A stretch of DNA of 64,000 nucleotides. Source: Streptomyces sp. CB00316 (lineage in GTDB: Bacteria > Actinomycetota > Actinomycetes > Streptomycetales > Streptomycetaceae). This document shows positions 31,815 through 40,513 of the stretch, piece by piece (position 1 is the first letter of the stretch; every line of letters starts with the position of its first letter). The position numbers and the translations under genes are program-made. The notes beneath the pieces were generated by a model. That model saw nothing but the letters and a program-made list of their open reading frames with translations. It had not been told where the DNA came from and did not search any database. The DNA lies in NCBI RefSeq assembly GCF_001905595.1, contig NZ_LIXI01000006.1, positions 372,001 through 436,000 of the forward strand. Reading direction: 5' to 3'.

Positions 31815-32237
31815 ATGAGAGCCCTGATGTTCATCCTGCCGCTGGCTCTGATGATCTACGCCTTCATCGACTGCCTGAACACCTCGGAGGAGGACACCAA
31901 GCATCTGCCCAAGATCGCCTGGGTCTTCATCATCCTGCTGTTCTGGGTGGTCGGCTCGATCGGCTGGCTCGTCGCCGGCAAGGTGCGCCACAGCGCTGCC
32001 GGAGGCGCCGGTCTCTCCTCCTGGCAGCCGGGCAGGCGGCGGCAGTGGGTCGCCCCGGACGACAACCCGGACTTCCTGAAGTCGCTCAAGGACGACAAGG
32101 ACGCCAAGAAGGCGGAGTCGGAGGCCAGGACCGAGTCCGAGGCCACGGCGGAGGCCGAGGCGAAGAAGGCCGAGGAGGAGCTCAGGCGCCGCGACGGCGG
32201 TACGGGCCCCGACGACAAGGCCCCGCCCACCTCCTGA
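31815..32237 (+). CDS. PLDc_N-domain small membrane protein
   Basis: A 140-residue protein. Two TM helices (about 3-18 and 36-54) flank DCLNTSEEDTKHLPKIAW, the PLDc_N signature found at the N-terminus of cardiolipin synthases. Here it stands alone and is followed by a highly charged coiled-coil-like tail rich in Lys, Glu and Ala. GAGGGAC lies before the ATG. Function unknown. Confidence 0.8.
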   Translation: MRALMFILPLALMIYAFIDCLNTSEEDTKHLPKIAWVFIILLFWVVGSIGWLVAGKVRHSAAGGAGLSSWQPGRRRQWVAPDDNPDFLKSLKDDKDAKKAESEARTESEATAEAEAKKAEEELRRRDGGTGPDDKAPPTS

Positions 32238-32391
32238 CGCTATTCCTCCTGGCAGGGGTGATCTTTCCGACCGGCGCGGTGGGCGCGTCAGCGGGGTGGC
32301 GTCGGCCATCCTCGAAGGGGTAACGCAGCAGCAGGCACCGCACGCGTGACCTTCTCCACGGTCCCGCGTGACCCTCTTGAGGAGCCCCCAG

Positions 32392-33717
32392 ATGTCCGCC
32401 ACCCCCACCGAGACCCCCACCGAGCTCGTCGCCCGCCTCCGCACCACCTTCCGCACCGGCCGCACCAAGGACCTCAACTGGCGCACCGGCCAACTGGAGC
32501 GGCTGCGGGCCCTGCTCACCGAGCACGGCGACGACCTCGCCGACGCCCTCCGCGCCGACCTGGGCAAGAGCCGCAAGGAGGCCTATCGGACCGAGATCGA
32601 CTTCACGGTCCGGGAGATCGACCACACCCTGGAGCACCTCGCAGGCTGGCTGCGGCCCGAACCCGCCCCCGTACCGACGCATCTCGCCCCCACCGGAGCC
32701 ACCGCGCACACCGTGCTGGACCCGCTCGGCGTCGTCCTGGTCATCGCGCCCTGGAACTACCCGGTGCAGCTGCTGCTCGCCCCGGTCGTAGGCGCGCTGG
32801 CCTCCGGGAACTGCGTGGTCGTCAAGCCCAGCGAGCTGGCGCCCGCGACCTCCGCCGCCGTGGCCCGGCTGCTGCCGGAGTACCTGGACACCGACGCGGT
32901 CGGGGTCGTCGAGGGCGCGGTCGAGGAGACCACCGCCCTGCTGGAGCAGCACTTCGACCACATCTTCTACACCGGCAACGGCACGGTCGGCCGGATCGTC
33001 ATGGCGGCCGCCGCCAAGAACCTCACCCCGGTCACCCTGGAGCTCGGCGGCAAGTCCCCGGCCTTCGTCGACCGGGGTACGGACCTCAAGGCCGTGGCGG
33101 GGCGGCTCGCCTCGGGCAAGTTCCTCAACGCCGGGCAGACCTGCGTGGCCCCCGACTACGTGCTGACCGACGCGGAGACCGCCCCGGCCCTCGCGGAGGC
33201 GCTGGCGGCGGCGGTGGAGGGGCTGTTCGGGGCGGACCCGGCCGAGCACCCGGAGTACGGGCGGATCGTGAACGAGCGTCACTTCGACCGGCTGACGGGC
33301 CTGCTGGACTCCGGCCGTACGGTGACCGGCGGCGCCCACGACCGGGAAACGAAGTACATCGCGCCGACCGTCCTGGCCGACGTCGCGCCGGACGCGCCCG
33401 TGATGGGCCAGGAGATCTTCGGCCCGATCCTGCCGCTGGTGACGGTGGACGGCCTGGACGAGGCGATCGGCTTCATCAACGACCGGGACAAGCCGCTGGC
33501 GCTGTACGCGTTCACCGACTCCCCCGCCGTACGGGACCGGCTGCTGGCCGAGACCTCGTCGGGCGGGGTCGGCATCGGGCTGCCGCTGGCCCATCTGACC
33601 GTGTCGGACCTGCCGTTCGGCGGGGTCGGCGAGAGCGGCATGGGCAGCTACCACGGCCGGTACTCCCTGGAGACGTTCAGCCACCGCAAGGCGGTTCTGG
33701 ACACCCCGCTGAGCTGA
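32392..33717 (+). CDS. Aldehyde dehydrogenase (class 3-like)
   Basis: A 441-residue NAD(P)-dependent aldehyde dehydrogenase, shorter than typical 480-500-residue enzymes, as in the class 3 / coniferyl-aldehyde group. Catalytic Glu is in VTLELGGKSP (about 217), catalytic Cys in NAGQTCVAPDY (about 253). PWNYPVQLLLAPVVGALASG and the C-terminal GGVGESGMGSYHG are further marks. GAGGAG precedes the ATG. Substrate unknown. A strong hairpin follows at 33729. Confidence 0.93.
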   Translation: MSATPTETPTELVARLRTTFRTGRTKDLNWRTGQLERLRALLTEHGDDLADALRADLGKSRKEAYRTEIDFTVREIDHTLEHLAGWLRPEPAPVPTHLAPTGATAHTVLDPLGVVLVIAPWNYPVQLLLAPVVGALASGNCVVVKPSELAPATSAAVARLLPEYLDTDAVGVVEGAVEETTALLEQHFDHIFYTGNGTVGRIVMAAAAKNLTPVTLELGGKSPAFVDRGTDLKAVAGRLASGKFLNAGQTCVAPDYVLTDAETAPALAEALAAAVEGLFGADPAEHPEYGRIVNERHFDRLTGLLDSGRTVTGGAHDRETKYIAPTVLADVAPDAPVMGQEIFGPILPLVTVDGLDEAIGFINDRDKPLALYAFTDSPAVRDRLLAETSSGGVGIGLPLAHLTVSDLPFGGVGESGMGSYHGRYSLETFSHRKAVLDTPLS

Positions 33718-33728
33718 CGACGTACGAA

Positions 33729-33765
33729 GGCGCCCCGGACGGTTTCGGTATCCGTCCGGGGCGCC
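33729..33765. terminator. Bidirectional terminator between aldehyde dehydrogenase and ccsB
   Basis: GGCGCCCCGGACGG and CCGTCCGGGGCGCC form a perfect 14-bp stem with a 9-base loop. It separates convergent genes. Confidence 0.85.
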
Positions 33766-33782
33766 CTCGTCGCTGTGCGGTC

Positions 33783-34859
33783 TCAGACCCCGGCGTAGGA
33801 GTGCAGACCGGTGACGAAGATGTTCACGCCGTAGTAGTTGAACAGCCAGCAGGCGAAGGCGACCAGCGCCAGGTAGGCGGCCTTGCGGCCCTTCCAGCCG
33901 GCCGTGGCGCGGGCGTGCAGGTAGGCGGCGTAGGCGACCCAGGTGATGAAGGACCAGACTTCCTTGGGGTCCCAGCCCCAGTACCGGCCCCAGGCGTCGC
34001 CCGCCCAGATCGCGCCCGCGATGATCGTGAACGTCCACAGCGGGAAGACCGCCGCGTTGATCCGGTACGAGAACTTGTCCAGCGACGACGCGGAGGGCAG
34101 CCGCTCCAGGACGGAGGCGGCGAACTTCCCCGGCGTACCGCCGCCTGCGATCTTGTTCTCGTAGCTGTCACGGAACAGGTAGAGCACCGTGCCGACCGCG
34201 CCGAGGTAGAAGACCGCGCCGCAGATGATCGCGGTCGAGACGTGGATCCACAGCCAGTACGAGTGGAGCGCGGGCACCAGCTGGTCGCTGTCGGTGTAGA
34301 GCGTCGTGACCGCGATGCCGAGGTCCAGCAGGACCGTGGTGACCAGCGGGAGACCGATCCAGCGGACGTTCTTCTTCAGTGCGAGCAGCACCAGGTAGGA
34401 GCCGACCGCCACGGTGGAGAAGGTGATCGAGAACTCGTACATGTTGGCCCACGGGGCCCGCTGCACCGACAGGGCGCGGGTGATGACACCGGCCGCCTCC
34501 ACGGCGAACGCCACCACGGTCAGCGAGACCGCGATCCGGCCCCACAGGTCGCCCTTGAACGTGCCGCCCGCGGCCCCCGGCCCGTCCGGCACGTCCCGGG
34601 TCCCGGCGGCGGCGCGGGTGACGACCTTCGGCCGCTCCAGCACGGCGGTGGAGCCGCCCTGGGCGACGACCACCGGGGCGGCCGCGCCGTCCGGGGAGCC
34701 GGACAGCGCGGCGGCCGTGCGGCCGACCTTGCTGCGGCTACCGAGGACCCACTCCGCGATGTGCGCGAAGAAGGCCAGGGTGTAGACGGCCATCGACGAA
34801 TAGATCAGCACATTGCTGGTGTGCGCCAGGCTCTCGTTGGTAGCGGCGGCGAGATTCAC
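33783..34859 (-). CDS. ccsB: Cytochrome c biogenesis protein CcsB/ResC
   Basis: A 358-residue membrane protein. The haem-binding WWD-type motif reads WGRYWGWDPKEVWSF, with His ligands flanking it in helices. It works with ResB to carry haem outward and attach it to CXXCH apocytochromes (System II). A long low-complexity linker of about 60 residues (about 45-105) separates TM1 from TM2, longer than in Bacillus ResC. The GTG overlaps the resB stop. Last gene of the operon. Confidence 0.94.
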   Translation of the reverse strand: MNLAAATNESLAHTSNVLIYSSMAVYTLAFFAHIAEWVLGSRSKVGRTAAALSGSPDGAAAPVVVAQGGSTAVLERPKVVTRAAAGTRDVPDGPGAAGGTFKGDLWGRIAVSLTVVAFAVEAAGVITRALSVQRAPWANMYEFSITFSTVAVGSYLVLLALKKNVRWIGLPLVTTVLLDLGIAVTTLYTDSDQLVPALHSYWLWIHVSTAIICGAVFYLGAVGTVLYLFRDSYENKIAGGGTPGKFAASVLERLPSASSLDKFSYRINAAVFPLWTFTIIAGAIWAGDAWGRYWGWDPKEVWSFITWVAYAAYLHARATAGWKGRKAAYLALVAFACWLFNYYGVNIFVTGLHSYAGV

Positions 34860-36679
34860 TTCTCAGCCCCTTCGGCAGGTGCTTCAGCAGGGTGTACGGG
34901 CCGGTTCCCGGCCTCGTTCGCGTCAGGTTTCTCCGGCGCGTCAGGTTTCTCCGGCGCGACCGGCGCCGTCGTGATGAGGGCGGCCGCGAGGTCGCCCAGC
35001 TCCTCCGGCAGCTTCGCGGACTCGCTGCGGCCCAGGCCCGCCATCTCCACGACGGTCACCCCGTCCGCGCCGCGGACCGCCCGGACCCAGACCCGGCGGC
35101 GCTGGATGAACAGCGATCCGGCGAGTCCGGCGATGGCCGCGATGGCGCCGCCGAGCGCGAGGCCGTTGCCCGGCTGCCGCGAGATCTGGAAGCTCGCCCA
35201 CTCCTCGATGCCCTCGAAGGTGATGGAGCCCTCGCCGTCGGACAGGTCCAGCCTCTCGCCGGGGCGCAGCATCTTCTTGAGCAGCTCGCCGTCCTCGTTC
35301 TTGAACTCCTTCATCTTGGACGTGTCGAGCTGGTACACGTTCTGCGGCAGGCCGGAGTCCACCCCGAGGGAGCCCCGGTAGGCGCTCAGCGCCAGCACCG
35401 GGAACTCCGCGCCGGGGAACTGCGAGAACATCTGCCCCTTGCCGTGGCCCGCGAAGGTCGGGACGAAGAACGCCTTGAAGCCGAGCTGCGTCTTGACGCC
35501 GTTCTTGTCGCGGTAGCCGTCCATCACCTTGATCGCGCCGGTGGAGGTGATGTTGTTGTCGATCGGCAGGAGCGGTACGGAGTTCCGTGAGACCACCTTG
35601 CCCTTGCCGTCCCGGACGGTGACGACCGGGGCGTAACCGTGGGCGATGAGGTAGACCTTCGTGCCGTCCACGACGAGCGGTTCGTTGACGCGGATGACGC
35701 CCTTGCGCTCGGGGCCGTCCGCGCCCTCGGTGTACTTCACCCGGGCCTCGAAGGTGCGGGGCGTGCCGCGCTGCGGGCCGCTCTCCTCGTACGTACCGAC
35801 GAAGTCGTCCAGGACGAAGCTGAAGGGGGCCAGCGAGTCGGAGTCGTAGAGCGAGCCGGACTTGAAGTCGTCGTACTGGGTGAGCGTGTTGGCGAAGCCG
35901 TCGCCCTCCACGACCAGCTTGCCGCCCTCGGACTTGAAGAGCTGCCCGGCGGCGAAGGCCACCAGCATCACGATCAGCGCGATATGGAAGACGAGGTTCC
36001 CGGCCTCGCGGAGGTAGCCCTTCTCGGCCGCGACCGCGTCGCCCGCCACATGGGCCCTGAAGCGCCGCTTGCCCAGTACGCCGAGGGCCGCCTCGTGGAC
36101 CGCCTCGGGCTCGGCCTCCGTGCGCCAGGTGGTGTACGCGGGCAGCCGGGTCAGCCGCTTCGGGGCGCCCGGCGGACGGCTGCGGAGCTGGCCGACGAAC
36201 TGGCCGGTGCGCGGCACGATGCAGCCGATGAGCGAGACGAAGAGCAGGATGTAGATCGCGGAGAACCACACCGAGCTGTAGACGTCGAAGAGCTGGAGCT
36301 TCTCGTAGATCGGCGTGAGGGTGGTGTGCTGGTCCTTGAAGTTCTGGACCTTCAGGTCGTCCACGCTGGTCTGCGGGATCAGCGAGCCGGGGATGGCGCC
36401 GAGGGAGAGCAGGAAGAGCAGGATCAGCGCGACCCGCATCGAGGTGAGCTGGCGCCAGAACCAGCGGACCCAGCCGACCACCCCCATGGCGGGGACACCG
36501 GTCCCGGGCTCGGACTCGGTCTCGGGGCGCTCCTCGCGGGGCGCCGTGGAGAGCCGCTCGCCGGCCGCGTGGTCGACGCGCTCCTGCTCCCGCTCGGCCG
36601 CGTCGGAGTGCTGCTGCCCGCGCTCGGCCGGGTCGGCGTCGGTGCGCGCGCCGGTGTCCGTGCTGTTCGCCTTGCTCAT
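34856..36679 (-). CDS. resB: Cytochrome c biogenesis protein ResB
   Basis: A 607-residue System II protein. After an unusual hydrophilic, acidic N-terminal extension of about 75 residues come TM helices (LTSMRVALILLFLLSLGAIP; SVWFSAIYILLFVSLIGCIV), a third near LVFHIALIVMLVAFAAGQLF, a large extracytoplasmic domain and a last TM near 520. The C-terminal tail is Glu/Pro/Ala-rich with a six-residue duplication. ATG 36679 is four bases after the ccdA stop. It partners CcsB in haem delivery. Confidence 0.93.
   Translation of the reverse strand: MSKANSTDTGARTDADPAERGQQHSDAAEREQERVDHAAGERLSTAPREERPETESEPGTGVPAMGVVGWVRWFWRQLTSMRVALILLFLLSLGAIPGSLIPQTSVDDLKVQNFKDQHTTLTPIYEKLQLFDVYSSVWFSAIYILLFVSLIGCIVPRTGQFVGQLRSRPPGAPKRLTRLPAYTTWRTEAEPEAVHEAALGVLGKRRFRAHVAGDAVAAEKGYLREAGNLVFHIALIVMLVAFAAGQLFKSEGGKLVVEGDGFANTLTQYDDFKSGSLYDSDSLAPFSFVLDDFVGTYEESGPQRGTPRTFEARVKYTEGADGPERKGVIRVNEPLVVDGTKVYLIAHGYAPVVTVRDGKGKVVSRNSVPLLPIDNNITSTGAIKVMDGYRDKNGVKTQLGFKAFFVPTFAGHGKGQMFSQFPGAEFPVLALSAYRGSLGVDSGLPQNVYQLDTSKMKEFKNEDGELLKKMLRPGERLDLSDGEGSITFEGIEEWASFQISRQPGNGLALGGAIAAIAGLAGSLFIQRRRVWVRAVRGADGVTVVEMAGLGRSESAKLPEELGDLAAALITTAPVAPEKPDAPEKPDANEAGNRPVHPAEAPAEGAEK
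34921..34956. repeat. 18-bp tandem duplication in the resB 3' end
   Basis: CGTCAGGTTTCTCCGGCG occurs twice head to tail. In the resB frame it duplicates a six-residue Glu-Lys-Pro-Asp-Ala-Pro unit in the disordered tail. Confidence 0.85.
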
Positions 36680-36683
36680 GAAC

Positions 36684-37478
36684 TCAGATCCCCACAACGA
36701 AGCCGCTGGACCAGGTCTGCATCTGCTGCATGAGCGTCGCCCACACGCCCGTCAGCAGCAGGAGCCCGGTCACGATCATCATGCCGCCGCCGACCCGCAT
36801 GACCCAGGCGTAGTGGCGCTTGACCCAGCCGAACGCGCCGAGCGCCTTGCGGAAGGCGACCGCCGCCAGGATGAACGGGACGCCGAGTCCGAGACAGTAC
36901 GCGACGGTCAGTATCGCGCCACGTCCGGCGGTGGCGCTCTCGGCGGAGAGGAACAGCACCGAGGAGAGCGTCGGGCCGATGCACGGCGTCCAGCCGATCC
37001 CGAACAGGGCGCCGAGGACCGGCGCGCCGGCCAGTCCGGCCACCGGCCGCCTGTGGAGGCGGAACTCGCGCTGCGTCACCCCCGGCAGGAGCCCCATGAA
37101 GAAGATCCCCATGAGGATCATCAGACCGCCGAGGACCTTGTTGAGCACCTCGGAGTGCATCTGGAGCTCGTCGCCGAAGTAGCCGAAGAGCGCCCCGGTG
37201 GAGGCGAACACGGCGGTGAAGCCGAGGACGAAGAGCGAGGCACCCGCCACCACCCGGCCGCGCCGGGCGTCGGCCAGGTCGGTGCCGCTGACCCCGGTGA
37301 CGTAACTCAGGTAGCCGGGGACGAGCGGCAGGACGCAGGGCGAGAAGAAGGAGATGAGCCCGGCCAGCAGGGCGATGGGCACGGCCAGCAGGAGGGCCCC
37401 GCTGACGACGGTGTCGTTGTACGAGGCCAGCGTGACGGTGCTCACGACGGTGCCGTCGTACGGGGCGAGCGGGATCAC
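36684..37478 (-). CDS. ccdA: CcdA-type thiol-disulfide transporter
   Basis: A 264-residue, six-TM member of the DsbD/CcdA family. The two reactive Cys lie in SFFSPCVLPLVPGY and GWTPCIGPTLSS. It passes electrons from cytoplasmic thioredoxin to extracytoplasmic ResA, keeping the apocytochrome haem-site Cys reduced. GTG start four bases after the resA stop. Confidence 0.95.
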   Translation of the reverse strand: MIPLAPYDGTVVSTVTLASYNDTVVSGALLLAVPIALLAGLISFFSPCVLPLVPGYLSYVTGVSGTDLADARRGRVVAGASLFVLGFTAVFASTGALFGYFGDELQMHSEVLNKVLGGLMILMGIFFMGLLPGVTQREFRLHRRPVAGLAGAPVLGALFGIGWTPCIGPTLSSVLFLSAESATAGRGAILTVAYCLGLGVPFILAAVAFRKALGAFGWVKRHYAWVMRVGGGMMIVTGLLLLTGVWATLMQQMQTWSSGFVVGI

Positions 37479-37482
37479 CGGA

Positions 37483-38085
37483 TCACTTCTCCGCGATGAT
37501 CGGGTCGATCATCTCGTGCAGCTGCTCGGCGTCCAGCGGCTGGAGCGTGCGGGCCGCGATCTTCCCCTCCCGGTCGACCACCACGGTCGACGGGATGGCC
37601 TTCGGGTTCACGGTGCCCTTGGGGAAGCGGAGGATGAGCTTGCCGATCGGGTCGAAGAAGCTCGGGTAGGTGACGCCGTAGTCCTTCTCGAAGTTCACCG
37701 CCGGGTCCCGCTGCGCGTCCCGGGTGTTGATGCCGATGAACTGCACGCCCTGGTCCGCGGTCTCCTCGGAGACCTTGGCGAAGTACTTCGCCTCCAGGCG
37801 GCAGGGGCCGCACCAGGAGCCCCAGACGTTGAGCACGACGACCTTGCCCTTGTAGTCGGCGAGGTCGAGCGGCTTGCCGTCCAGACTCTCGCCCTGGAGC
37901 TTCGGAGCGTCGGGGCGCTCCCCCTTCGCGACGGTGGAGATGCCCCCGCTGCCGGTGACGAAGTTGGTGTTGCCGCCGCCCTGGGCCTTGTTGCCGTCCC
38001 CGCACGCGGACAGCGTCAGGGCACCGGCGACGGCGGTGGCGGCGAGCAGGGTGAAGCGGTGTCGGGACGGGCGGCCAAAGCTCAT
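37483..38085 (-). CDS. resA: ResA-like thiol-disulfide oxidoreductase, lipoprotein
   Basis: A 200-residue lipid-anchored thioredoxin-fold protein. The signal peptide ends in lipobox LSAC (C28). The active site is WGSWCGPC, and the cis-Pro is in AIPSTVVVD. It reduces the CXXCH Cys pair of apocytochrome c before haem attachment. The ATG has no clear ribosome-binding site. First of four tightly packed genes resA-ccdA-resB-ccsB, the System II cassette. Confidence 0.94.
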   Translation of the reverse strand: MSFGRPSRHRFTLLAATAVAGALTLSACGDGNKAQGGGNTNFVTGSGGISTVAKGERPDAPKLQGESLDGKPLDLADYKGKVVVLNVWGSWCGPCRLEAKYFAKVSEETADQGVQFIGINTRDAQRDPAVNFEKDYGVTYPSFFDPIGKLILRFPKGTVNPKAIPSTVVVDREGKIAARTLQPLDAEQLHEMIDPIIAEK

Positions 38086-38152
38086 GTGAAAAGTTTCGCA
38101 TGGCAGTTCCGGGGATCTCCCGCACCCCCCTCGGTGCCCGTAAAGCCCCTTG

Positions 38153-39442
38153 TCAGGCCTGTTTAAAGAAGGAGTTCCAGCCGCCTGCGGGCGACTGTCC
38201 GACGTCCAGGGTGCGGAGCTTGGCGAGGACCGCGGGATCCTGCACGTCGAGCCAGTCGACGAACTGCCGGAAGGAGACGAGGCGCACGTCCTTCTTACCG
38301 GCGGTCTTCTTGATCACTTCTTCCACGGCATCCATATAGATGCCGCCGTTCCACTCCTCGAAGTGATTGCCGATGAAGAAGGGCGCGCGATTCGTCGTGT
38401 AGGCGCGCTCGAAACCGGCGAGATACGCGCCGGTGGCCTGCTTGCGCCAGCCCGGATAACGCGAGGGCATCCCCTTGGTCGAATTCTGCGACTGATTGGC
38501 GAGGATGTTGTAGTCCATCGAGAGGACCTCGAAGGAGTGGCCGGGGAACGGCATTCCCTGCAGCGGGAGATCCCAGACACCTCCGCGCTTGACGGGCCAC
38601 ATCTGGCGGCCGCCGGGCGAGCTGGCGTCGTAGCGCCATCCCAGTTTGCTCGCGGTCGGCAGGAGATTGTCCTGGCCGAGCAGACAGGGGGTTCGGCCGC
38701 CGATCAACTCCTTTCGGTAGTCGAACGGCAGCGGGTCCTCGTTCTCCCAGCCGGTGTTGGTCCGCCATTCCGTGACGAACGACACAGCCTGATCGATCTC
38801 GCTCTGCCATTGCGCGGGGGTCCAGCGTTCGACGGAACCGGAACCGCCGCAGAAGTGCCCGTTGAAGTGCGTGCCGATCTCATGGCCGTCCAACCAGGCC
38901 TGGCGTACGTACTTCAGCGTGTCCTTCACGTGGCCGTCGGTGAGATAGCCGATGTCGGAGGCGCCGCGGGGGTTGTTCGGGGGGCGGTAGAGGGATTTCT
39001 TCGACTCGGGCAGCAGATACAGCCCGGAGAGGAAGAAGGTCATCGCCGCGTCGTGCTCCTTCGCCAGTTTCAGAAAGCGCGGGAAGAGGCCGTTGCCGAC
39101 CTCGCCCGCCCCGTCCCAGGAAAAGATCACGAACTGCGGCGGGGTCTGGCCGGCTTCGAGTGGGACGGGGGCGGCGGGCTGGTGGGGCTGCTTCCCGGTG
39201 TCGGCGGTGGAGCCGTCGCCGATGAGCCGGGCCTTGCTCTTCGGCGAACCGTTTCCGCTGTTGCCACCGCTGCCGGTGTCGCCCTTGCCGCCGGTGCCGG
39301 TGTCGCCCTTGCCGCCGGCGCCGCCGGACGTACCGCCCTCCGCGGAGCCGGAGGAACCGGAGAAACCGCAGCCGGCGAGTCCGATCGCGGCCGCCGCGCC
39401 GAGCCCCGCGCCGAGCAGTCCCCTTCGATTGATGTCGCGCAT
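38153..39442 (-). CDS. Polysaccharide deacetylase-like lipoprotein
   Basis: A 429-residue exported protein. The N-terminus MRDINRRGLLGAGLGAAAAI with lipobox LAGC (C25) has a twin-Arg and suggests Tat export followed by lipidation. A disordered Gly/Asp/Thr/Lys linker (about 30-65) includes a duplicated G-K-G-D-T-G unit. The NodB-like domain starts at VIFSWDGAGEV, where the usual T-F-D-D is S-W-D-G, then AMTFFLSGLYL and GHEIGTHFNGHF, with two His of the metal triad. The altered first motif makes deacetylase activity uncertain. It precedes resA by 67 bp. Confidence 0.82.
   Translation of the reverse strand: MRDINRRGLLGAGLGAAAAIGLAGCGFSGSSGSAEGGTSGGAGGKGDTGTGGKGDTGSGGNSGNGSPKSKARLIGDGSTADTGKQPHQPAAPVPLEAGQTPPQFVIFSWDGAGEVGNGLFPRFLKLAKEHDAAMTFFLSGLYLLPESKKSLYRPPNNPRGASDIGYLTDGHVKDTLKYVRQAWLDGHEIGTHFNGHFCGGSGSVERWTPAQWQSEIDQAVSFVTEWRTNTGWENEDPLPFDYRKELIGGRTPCLLGQDNLLPTASKLGWRYDASSPGGRQMWPVKRGGVWDLPLQGMPFPGHSFEVLSMDYNILANQSQNSTKGMPSRYPGWRKQATGAYLAGFERAYTTNRAPFFIGNHFEEWNGGIYMDAVEEVIKKTAGKKDVRLVSFRQFVDWLDVQDPAVLAKLRTLDVGQSPAGGWNSFFKQA
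39271..39318. repeat. 24-bp perfect tandem repeat in the deacetylase linker
   Basis: Two adjacent 24-bp copies beginning TGCCGGTGTCGCCC. They encode duplicated eight-residue Gly/Asp/Thr/Lys units in the linker after the lipobox. Confidence 0.85.
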
Positions 39443-39700
39443 GCCGTCCCCATCTGCGGTCGTTTTATCTCAAGGCCATACAAACTGCTGAAGAGTGAGA
39501 GGCCGTGGGCAACACGACGGTTCCGTGCAATTGGGGAGTTTCTCTACGCTTTACCTTGGGACGGGGTGTCCGGGTAGCCCTGCGGAGCACACGGCCGAGC
39601 GGCCGGCCGGGCCCGTCCCACCCTGCGAGTCTGCCGCGTTCACGTCAAGGCCGGTGCCCACCAGCTCCACCAGGGGGGCGACGGCCCCCTGACGAAGAAC
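39443..39700. other. Gene-poor region upstream of the deacetylase
   Basis: The deacetylase promoter should lie here. A plus-strand frame from 39495 to a stop at 39692 ends just before a perfect hairpin, but the peptide is low-complexity and its start has no ribosome-binding site. A small RNA ending at the hairpin is also possible. Confidence 0.35.
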
Positions 39701-39728
39701 GGGACCGACCGCAGTGGCGGTCGGTCCC
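39701..39728. terminator. Perfect 12-bp hairpin
   Basis: GGGACCGACCGC and GCGGTCGGTCCC pair around a 4-base AGTG loop, followed by GTGTGTT. It lies downstream of the phosphatase gene on the minus strand but 75 bp away, with repeats between. Confidence 0.7.
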
Positions 39729-39759
39729 GTGTGTTCATGGCGCGTGGGAAACGCGATGT

Positions 39760-39800
39760 TCGCGGCGCGTGGGGCGGACGCGATCGCGGCGCGTGGGGCG
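39760..39800. repeat. 17-bp direct repeat beside the phosphatase stop
   Basis: TCGCGGCGCGTGGGGCG occurs at 39760-39776 and 39784-39800. A weaker third copy (GGCGCGTGGGA) starts at 39739. The period is about 24 bp, in non-coding DNA just beyond the phosphatase gene. Confidence 0.8.
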
Positions 39801-39802
39801 AG

Positions 39803-40513
39803 CTACGCGCCGAAGGCCTTCGACTTCCCCTTCACCGGCTTCGCCCCGGCCAGCAGGTGCGCGGGCACCAGGTCCCGGGCCGGCTCCGAGTAGCCCACCG
39901 AGACGATCCGGTCACCCTGGTAGGTGAAGCTGGTCAGCGAGGCCAGCGTGCACTGGCGCTTGCGCGGGTCGTGCCAGAGCCGGCGGCGCTCGACGAACGA
40001 GCGGACGATCCAGATCGGCAGCTGGTGGCTGACGCAGACCGCCTCATGCCCGCGCGCCGCGTCCTTGGCCGCGTCCAGCGCGCTCATCATGCGGACGACC
40101 TGCTCGATGTACGGCTCACCCCAGGACGGCTTGAACGGGTTGGTGAGGTGCTTCCAGTTCTCCGGCTTCCGCAGCGCCCCGTCGCCGACGCCGAAGGTCT
40201 TGCCCTCGAAGACGTTGGCGGCCTCGATGAGCCGCTCGTCGGTGGCCACGGCCAGGCTGTGCGACTTGGCGATGGGCGCGGCCGTCTCCTGGGCGCGCTC
40301 CAGCGGCGAGGCGACGACATGGGCGATGTCGCGCTTCTCCAGGTGCTCGGCGACCCGGTCGGCCATCTGCCGGCCCAGCTCGGAGAGGCTGAACCCGGCG
40401 CGACGCCCGTACAGCACACCGTCCGGGTTGTGCACCTCGCCGTGGCGCATCAGGTGCACCACGGTGATGTCCTTGCGGCTTCCGTTCCCGGCGCCTCCGT
40501 TCTCGGCGCTCAT
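39803..40513 (-). CDS. Histidine phosphatase (phosphoglycerate mutase-like) family protein
   Basis: A 236-residue enzyme of the branch-1 histidine phosphatase family. The catalytic motif is VHLMRHGEVHNP, with the phospho-His, and the second His lies in VCVSHQLPIW. VVASPLERAQETAAP also marks the family. The substrate is unknown. The ATG overlaps the hemL stop (ATGA), so the pair is one transcript, but I know of no defined role in haem synthesis. Confidence 0.9.
   Translation of the reverse strand: MSAENGGAGNGSRKDITVVHLMRHGEVHNPDGVLYGRRAGFSLSELGRQMADRVAEHLEKRDIAHVVASPLERAQETAAPIAKSHSLAVATDERLIEAANVFEGKTFGVGDGALRKPENWKHLTNPFKPSWGEPYIEQVVRMMSALDAAKDAARGHEAVCVSHQLPIWIVRSFVERRRLWHDPRKRQCTLASLTSFTYQGDRIVSVGYSEPARDLVPAHLLAGAKPVKGKSKAFGA

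Noticed and set aside
39495..39692. 65-codon frame ending just before the 39701 hairpin
   Set aside because: Low-complexity peptide, weak start and no recognisable relative; an RNA or plain spacer is as likely.
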